From assembly GCA_018335925.1 (NCBI GenBank), contig JAGXRF010000062.1, forward strand, positions 1 to 57,807: DNA of 57,807 nt, given 5' to 3'. Position 1 is the stretch's first letter, and each line of letters opens with the position of its first letter. Of this stretch, positions 53,231 to 57,807 are shown in pieces. The position numbers were made by a program, and so were the translations under genes. The notes beneath the pieces were generated by a model, which worked only from the letters and a program-made list of their open reading frames with translations, was not told where the DNA came from and made no database searches. Source of the DNA: Flavobacteriales bacterium (GTDB taxonomy: Bacteria; Bacteroidota; Bacteroidia; Flavobacteriales; Flavobacteriaceae).

Positions 53231-53797
53231 ATGAAAAAACATTTTAAATTAACCGCTTTAATCATTGCTTTAACTTCTTTTACCATAGGATGTGACGACC
53301 ATGATCACGACCACGAAGGAGAGTTAATTACCACAGTTACACTAACTATGGTTGGGAGTAACAACCAAACCATTGTATTAACTTCTAGAGATTTAGATGG
53401 AGATGGCCCAAATGCTCCTATAGTTACCATTACAGGAGGTAATTTTTTAAACGGAGTAACCTACACCGGAAACATTCAGTTTTTAAATGAATTAGAAGAC
53501 CCTACGGAGGACATCACCCCGGAAGTGATTGCTGAAGGAACTGCACATCAAGTATTTTACCAATTACCGAGTAACTTAGGTGCTTTTGTGTACACCGATG
53601 CTGATAGCAATAACCGACCTATAGGAATTACCACTACCTACACACCTGCCAACATTGGCAACGGTAACTTACGTGTTACTTTACGACATTTTCCAAATAA
53701 AAATGCTACTGGGGTGTTGCAAGGAAACATAGCCAATGCCGGTGGGGAAACGGATGTAGAAGTAAATTTTAATATTACCGTATCTCCTAATAACTAA
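53231..53797 (+). CDS. His-rich lipoprotein next to TonB receptor
   Basis: This 188-residue protein has a lipoprotein signal with Cys at residue 21 (FTIGCDD), at once followed by an Asp/His run (DDHDHDHEGE) that should bind divalent metal. The rest is a beta-rich domain (TVTLTMVGSNNQTIVL, DLDGDGPNAP and a final VEVNFNITVSP strand). It lies 15 bases after the TonB receptor gene and ends with a terminator. It probably binds metal at the outer membrane in support of the receptor. No named family is recognised. Confidence 0.75.
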   Translation: MKKHFKLTALIIALTSFTIGCDDHDHDHEGELITTVTLTMVGSNNQTIVLTSRDLDGDGPNAPIVTITGGNFLNGVTYTGNIQFLNELEDPTEDITPEVIAEGTAHQVFYQLPSNLGAFVYTDADSNNRPIGITTTYTPANIGNGNLRVTLRHFPNKNATGVLQGNIANAGGETDVEVNFNITVSPNN

Positions 53798-53820
53798 AAA
53801 AATAAAGATAACATTTTAAT

Positions 53821-53845
53821 AAACCGCAACTTAGCTTTGCGGTTT
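53821..53845 (+). terminator. Intrinsic terminator of the metal-receptor operon
   Basis: A 9-bp stem (53821-53829 with 53837-53845) with a 7-base loop is followed by a T-run. It closes the three-gene His-rich/TonB unit. Confidence 0.88.
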
Positions 53846-53924
53846 TTTTATATTTCAGGTTCTTTAGTAAAAATTTTTTTTTAATTTTAAACACTAATCC
53901 GAACTAACCAATACACTTAAACAT

Positions 53925-54299
53925 ATGAACTCCACATTTACTAAAATCGTTCGCTTCTTGCTAGGCATTATCTTGGTAATCTTTGGCTTTAACAAGTTTA
54001 TAGAATTAATCCCGTCTCCTGCCATGCCTGAAAACGCAGCAAACTTTATCAAATCATTGGTGGATACCGGTTATATTTTACCAGTAGTTGGTGCGTTTGA
54101 AGTTATGATTGGAATATTATTATTAGCCAAACGTTGGGTTCCTTTTGCATTAATATTATTGGCTCCGATTTCCTTAAACATTTTACTTTTTCACTTATTT
54201 TTAGACATGCCCGGAATTGGAGGAGCCATTTTGGTAACCACACTTACCACCATCATGCTATATAAAAACTGGGCTTGTTACAGGCCTTTGTTTCATTAA
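53925..54299 (+). CDS. DoxX-family small membrane protein
   Basis: This 124-residue protein has four transmembrane helices, with FLLGIILVIFGFNKFIELIP in the first and GAFEVMIGILLLAKRW in the second, typical of DoxX/DoxD-like proteins. The family has been linked to redox and oxidative-stress functions, but activity is not established for this subgroup. It lies after the terminator of the metal-receptor operon, so it is probably a separate transcript, perhaps with the lipoprotein gene 32 bases downstream. Confidence 0.85.
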   Translation: MNSTFTKIVRFLLGIILVIFGFNKFIELIPSPAMPENAANFIKSLVDTGYILPVVGAFEVMIGILLLAKRWVPFALILLAPISLNILLFHLFLDMPGIGGAILVTTLTTIMLYKNWACYRPLFH

Positions 54300-54331
54300 T
54301 CGTTAAAATCCAATAAAACAAATAAATCCCT

Positions 54332-55384
54332 ATGAAAAAGAAATTTTATTTATTAATGTTTGCAACAAGCTTACTATCTGTAACATCATGTGAAAAAGAT
54401 GGTAACGACGACCAAAACAATGGAACAACCGGAAGGTATATTCATTGGACAAGATTTGAACAAACCACCCCTAATCAATTTTCAAGAAGTGCCAGATTGG
54501 TTAAAGATGGTAAAATTTATGCCAGCCCATACACTTCTTCCTCAGATGGTGGTGTTACCTGGGTAGATATTCCAAATGATGGGCTTGGAAGAGAGTTTTT
54601 AAATTTAAATGGTGATTTTTGGGTTGAATCGAGAAATTCAGGAACCAATACCAAAATTTATCAAGCCATTTCCGGAGGCAGCTCTATTACATTTAATACC
54701 AACTTTACTACCGGAAATGTAGCATGGGAAGGTGGTAGCACCGCTTATAGTTACCTAAACAACTCTGGCTCTACTTATGGAGGAGCTTGGGACAATGACT
54801 ATATTTTGGTGTCTAACAACAGCGGAACCACTTGGACACCTATTACCATGCAGCCTCCTGCACATAATGGCCCAACAAGTAGCTATGAATGGGTTCGTTT
54901 GATTGATGGAAAGCTATTTGCGTTGAGTAGAATTTTTGCTCCAGGTGGCTTTACCAATTATCAACTTCATTATTTTACCGGAAATTCTTGGATTTCGTCC
55001 TCTGTTTATTCTTACCAAATAAGCTTACGAAAAGTAACCGGACACGGAATTTTTGCGTTGATGAATGGAGGCACCTATCGTTTCGAAATTACTGGACCTG
55101 CTTTTTCTTTTCAAGAAATTGAATTTGAAGATGATTTTAACAATTCCACCAATACTCAAGGAATTATGTTAAATGCTGGAGGTAATTTGTTAATAGGTAG
55201 TGAATTTAAATTATTTATACCTAGACCTCAAACAGACAGAATGTATAATCCAAGTCCGTTAGATGGCTCAAATTCTCTTCCGGGTATTGGAGGAATGGTT
55301 TTGTTTGGAAATGAGCTAATCGTAACCCGAGGTTCATTTACCTATAAAACACCTTTCCCGTTTGTGTTTCATCAAAACCCATAA
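54332..55384 (+). CDS. Lipoprotein with BNR/sialidase-like beta-propeller repeats
   Basis: This 350-residue protein has a lipoprotein signal (Cys at residue 20 in SVTSCEKDG) followed by an Asp/Asn-rich linker. The mature region has short motifs of the Asp-box/BNR type (SSSDGGVTWVDI near residue 67, SNNSGTTWTPI near residue 167) spaced as in beta-propellers, and other repeated strands. A surface-exposed propeller that binds or cuts a glycan or protein is possible, but no catalytic residues can be named. It ends in a terminator and is not linked by overlap to the next gene. Confidence 0.65.
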   Translation: MKKKFYLLMFATSLLSVTSCEKDGNDDQNNGTTGRYIHWTRFEQTTPNQFSRSARLVKDGKIYASPYTSSSDGGVTWVDIPNDGLGREFLNLNGDFWVESRNSGTNTKIYQAISGGSSITFNTNFTTGNVAWEGGSTAYSYLNNSGSTYGGAWDNDYILVSNNSGTTWTPITMQPPAHNGPTSSYEWVRLIDGKLFALSRIFAPGGFTNYQLHYFTGNSWISSSVYSYQISLRKVTGHGIFALMNGGTYRFEITGPAFSFQEIEFEDDFNNSTNTQGIMLNAGGNLLIGSEFKLFIPRPQTDRMYNPSPLDGSNSLPGIGGMVLFGNELIVTRGSFTYKTPFPFVFHQNP

Positions 55385-55407
55385 TTAAGCAAAAAATTAT
55401 CTTACAG

Positions 55408-55424
55408 CCCACCTTTCAGGTGGG
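55408..55424 (+). terminator. Intrinsic terminator after the propeller lipoprotein
   Basis: A 7-bp GC-rich stem (55408-55414 with 55418-55424) with a 3-base loop is followed by T6, 23 bases past the stop codon. Confidence 0.88.
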
Positions 55425-55505
55425 TTTTTTATTTTATGATTTCTTCCACATGTCCCGAAAGAATTTTATTTAATTTAGCAAAGCATTTTTAAAAACCCTT
55501 GCAAA

Positions 55506-57623
55506 ATGAAAAAACATTTCTTTCCAATATTCTCTCTTTTATATCTCCTTCCAATGATGGAAACTAAAATGATGGTACAAAATAAAACACTAACCTACCC
55601 AACCACGCACAAAAAGGAAGTGATTGACACCTATTTTGATCAAAAGATTGCAGACCCTTACCGATGGTTAGAAGACGATCGTTCGGAAGAAACTGCTTCC
55701 TGGGTAGCAGAACAAAATAAAGTAACTTTTGAATACTTAAACCAAATTACTTATCGTGAACAAATTAAAAAAAGAATGGAACAACTGTGGAATTATGAAC
55801 GCATTGGAGCTCCGTTTACCGAAGGTGGTACTACCTATTATTACAAAAATAATGGGTTGCAAAACCAATCAGTTTTGTACCGAAAAGTAAATGGCATAGA
55901 AGAAGTTTTTTTAGACCCAAATACCCTTTCTAAAGACGGGACTACTTCCTTGGCAAATGTTTCATTTTCTAAAGACGGTTCGCTTTGTGCGTATAGTATT
56001 TCAAAAGGAGGAAGCGACTGGAACGAAATTATTATTTTAGATGCCAAAACCAAAAAAGTATTGGATGTTACCATTCGCGATGTGAAATTTAGCGGTATTT
56101 CATGGAGAGGTAACGAAGGATTTTATTACTCCAGCTACGACAAACCAAAAGGAAGTGAATTGTCTGCAAAAACCGATCAACACAAATTGTACTTCCATAA
56201 AATGGGAACCTCTCAAGCACAAGACCAAGTAATTTTTGGAGCAGAAACCAAACGACGATACGTAGGTGGCTATGTAACTCAAAATCAAAAGTACTTGGTT
56301 ATTACCGCAGCTAATTCTACTTCTGGCAATGAATTATATGTATTAGATTTATCTAAAAAAGATGCAAAAATGGTGCAATTAGTCGAAGGTTTTGATCATG
56401 ACTTCAGTGTTTTAGACCATGCTGAAGGGAGTTTATTGGTAGAAACCAATTGGAAAGCTCCAAATAGTCAAGTAATTTTAATAGATCCTACAGGAAGCAA
56501 TAAAGAATGGAAGATATTGGTGCCACAAACCGACTTTGTATTAAACGCAACTACTGGTGCTGGTTATTTGTTTGCTAATTATTTAAAAGATGCTATTTCG
56601 TTGGTCAAACAATTGGACTATAAAGGGAAAGTAATTCGCGAAATTGCCCTACCGGGAGTAGGATCTGCTGGTGGATTTTCTGCCAAAAAAACCGATAAAG
56701 AAATTTATTTTAGTTTTACCAACTACACCACACCAACCAGTATTTTTAAGTTAAATCCGAATCTTGGAACCGTAGCTTTATACCAACAACCTAAAATAGA
56801 TTTTAACCCGGAAGATTATGTAAGCAAACAAGTGTTTTATGCTTCTAAAGATGGTACCAAAATTCCGATGATTATTACCCACAAAAAAGGCTTGGAGTGG
56901 AACGGAAAAAACCCAACTATTTTATATGGCTATGGTGGTTTTAATGTAAACTCAACCCCAGGCTTTAGTGTTACCAATGCCGTTTGGATGGAAAACGGTG
57001 GAGTATATGCTGTTGCCAACATTAGAGGTGGTGGAGAATATGGCAAAAAATGGCACGATGCAGGTACCCAAATGCAAAAGCAAAATGTGTTTGACGACTT
57101 TATTGCAGCAGCCGAATATTTGATCCAAACCAATATAACTTCTAAAGAGTTTTTAGCCATTAAAGGTGGAAGCAACGGAGGTTTGTTGGTTGGTGCTTGC
57201 ATGACGCAACGTCCGGATTTATTTCAGGTGGCTTTGCCAGCAGTAGGTGTATTAGATATGTTACGTTACCATACTTTTACTGCCGGAGCAGGTTGGGCTT
57301 ATGATTATGGCACTTCGGAACAGAGCAAAGAAATGTTTCAATACTTGTTGGGTTATTCTCCCGTTCACAATGTAAAAAAAGGGATTAAATATCCTGCAAC
57401 CTTAATTACTACCGCTGACCATGACGACAGAGTAGTTCCTGCTCACAGCTTTAAATTTGCTGCAGAATTGCAAGACAAACAAACCGGTAATGCTCCTGTG
57501 CTGATTCGAATAGATGTAAATGCAGGCCACGGAGCCGGAAAGCCAATCAGTAAAACCATGGAAGAAAATGCCGATATCCAAGCATTTACCTTATTTAACA
57601 TGGGAGTGCAAAAGTTACCGTAG
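55506..57623 (+). CDS. Prolyl oligopeptidase (S9A family), exported
   Basis: This 705-residue serine peptidase is full length for the S9A family. It has a hydrophobic N-terminal leader (about 1-20), an N-terminal propeller (about 80-430) and a C-terminal alpha/beta-hydrolase domain. The catalytic triad is visible as S556 in KGGSNGGLL, Asp in DHDDRVVP (D640/D641) and H675 in NAGHGAG. YGYGGFNVN and GGGEYGKKWH, which help form the oxyanion site, are present. It cuts short peptides after proline, and the leader suggests a periplasmic or secreted location. No partner gene adjoins it. Confidence 0.94.
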   Translation: MKKHFFPIFSLLYLLPMMETKMMVQNKTLTYPTTHKKEVIDTYFDQKIADPYRWLEDDRSEETASWVAEQNKVTFEYLNQITYREQIKKRMEQLWNYERIGAPFTEGGTTYYYKNNGLQNQSVLYRKVNGIEEVFLDPNTLSKDGTTSLANVSFSKDGSLCAYSISKGGSDWNEIIILDAKTKKVLDVTIRDVKFSGISWRGNEGFYYSSYDKPKGSELSAKTDQHKLYFHKMGTSQAQDQVIFGAETKRRYVGGYVTQNQKYLVITAANSTSGNELYVLDLSKKDAKMVQLVEGFDHDFSVLDHAEGSLLVETNWKAPNSQVILIDPTGSNKEWKILVPQTDFVLNATTGAGYLFANYLKDAISLVKQLDYKGKVIREIALPGVGSAGGFSAKKTDKEIYFSFTNYTTPTSIFKLNPNLGTVALYQQPKIDFNPEDYVSKQVFYASKDGTKIPMIITHKKGLEWNGKNPTILYGYGGFNVNSTPGFSVTNAVWMENGGVYAVANIRGGGEYGKKWHDAGTQMQKQNVFDDFIAAAEYLIQTNITSKEFLAIKGGSNGGLLVGACMTQRPDLFQVALPAVGVLDMLRYHTFTAGAGWAYDYGTSEQSKEMFQYLLGYSPVHNVKKGIKYPATLITTADHDDRVVPAHSFKFAAELQDKQTGNAPVLIRIDVNAGHGAGKPISKTMEENADIQAFTLFNMGVQKLP

Positions 57624-57807
57624 TTTTGTTTCAAGTTTAATATTCAAAGTTTAAGGTTATTTCGTGATTGTTAGTTGATGGTTGATAGTTGTTGGTTTCG
57701 AAAAGCACTAATCGAACATCGGTAGTCGGTGGTCGAATAAAACATTTTGACATTGGCATTGACATTGACATTGCAAAAGGGTCTCGACTCCGCTCGACCT
57801 GACAAGA
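57624..57807. other. Repeat-rich intergenic end of window
   Basis: No gene is visible in these 184 bases. They contain degenerate short repeats: TTGTTAGTTGATGGTTGATAG-type words at 57665-57698, a TTGACA/TTGGCA hexamer series at 57745-57774, and a more GC-rich tail at 57779-57807. The tail has two short inverted-repeat-like words, CTCGAC and GCTCGACC. The tail resembles sequence I have seen repeated between genes in Flavobacteriaceae. Copy number cannot be judged from one window. Confidence 0.5.

Noticed and set aside
1..57807. CRISPR arrays, tRNA or rRNA genes, transposases, integrases
   Set aside because: No regularly spaced repeats, no RNA gene signatures in the short intergenic regions, and no mobile-element proteins were found.

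Overview
The window reads as chromosome of a Bacteroidota bacterium, most likely Flavobacteriaceae. The supporting signs are visible AT-richness, two large proteases and a small protein ending in type IX secretion (T9SS) sorting domains, an Oar-like TonB-dependent receptor, a MurF-alanine racemase fusion, -7 boxes of the form TAnnTTTG with TTTG-type -33 boxes, and few Shine-Dalgarno sequences. No rRNA, tRNA, CRISPR array, transposase or phage gene is visible, and no gene-free stretch exceeds 300 bases.

Layout. 1-8.4 kb holds housekeeping genes: the tail of an OmpA-family protein, an ALDH7-type dehydrogenase, an NTF2-like protein, a DUF3109 protein, a MarC membrane protein, a small flavoprotein, a CPA1 cation/proton antiporter, a glutaryl-CoA dehydrogenase-like enzyme and TrmN6. 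8.4-14.4 kb carries two tandem paralogous reprolysin-type metalloproteases with T9SS sorting domains. 14.7-30.3 kb is a surface-polysaccharide locus: an uncharacterised phosphorylase-like protein, a Wzz-like protein, rfbA-rfbC-rfbD, two SDR sugar epimerases, a large unknown membrane protein, glycosyltransferases, a methyltransferase, a Wzx-like flippase and a Wzy-like polymerase/ligase. 30.3-41.1 kb holds an EamA transporter, a zinc-ribbon protein, a membrane M28 peptidase, a YeeZ-like oxidoreductase, RlpA, a small membrane protein, an Oar-like receptor, an acidic Glu-rich protein and thymidine kinase.

41.1-44.8 kb is a visibly more AT-rich accessory module. It contains a small T9SS protein, a lipoprotein, a lipoprotein metallopeptidase broken by one base at a nine-base homopolymer, and a divergent XRE-family regulator whose stop codon overlaps the start of murF-alr. 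44.8-48.8 kb holds murF-alr, mscL and asd. 49-50.4 kb is a DUF234-type ATPase with a nuclease-like C-terminus, whose promoter sits between two copies of a 15-bp repeat. 50.5-53.8 kb is a probable metal-acquisition module: a His-rich small protein, a TonB-dependent receptor and a His-rich lipoprotein. DoxX, a lipoprotein and a prolyl oligopeptidase follow, and the window ends in a short repeat-rich intergenic stretch.

The most notable signals are the homopolymer-split metallopeptidase with a second 10-base homopolymer in the next gene, a 4 x 7-bp tandem repeat inside rfbD, the repeat-flanked promoter of the ATPase/nuclease gene, the unknown polysaccharide-locus proteins, and two genes whose apparent ATG starts run through the upstream terminator.
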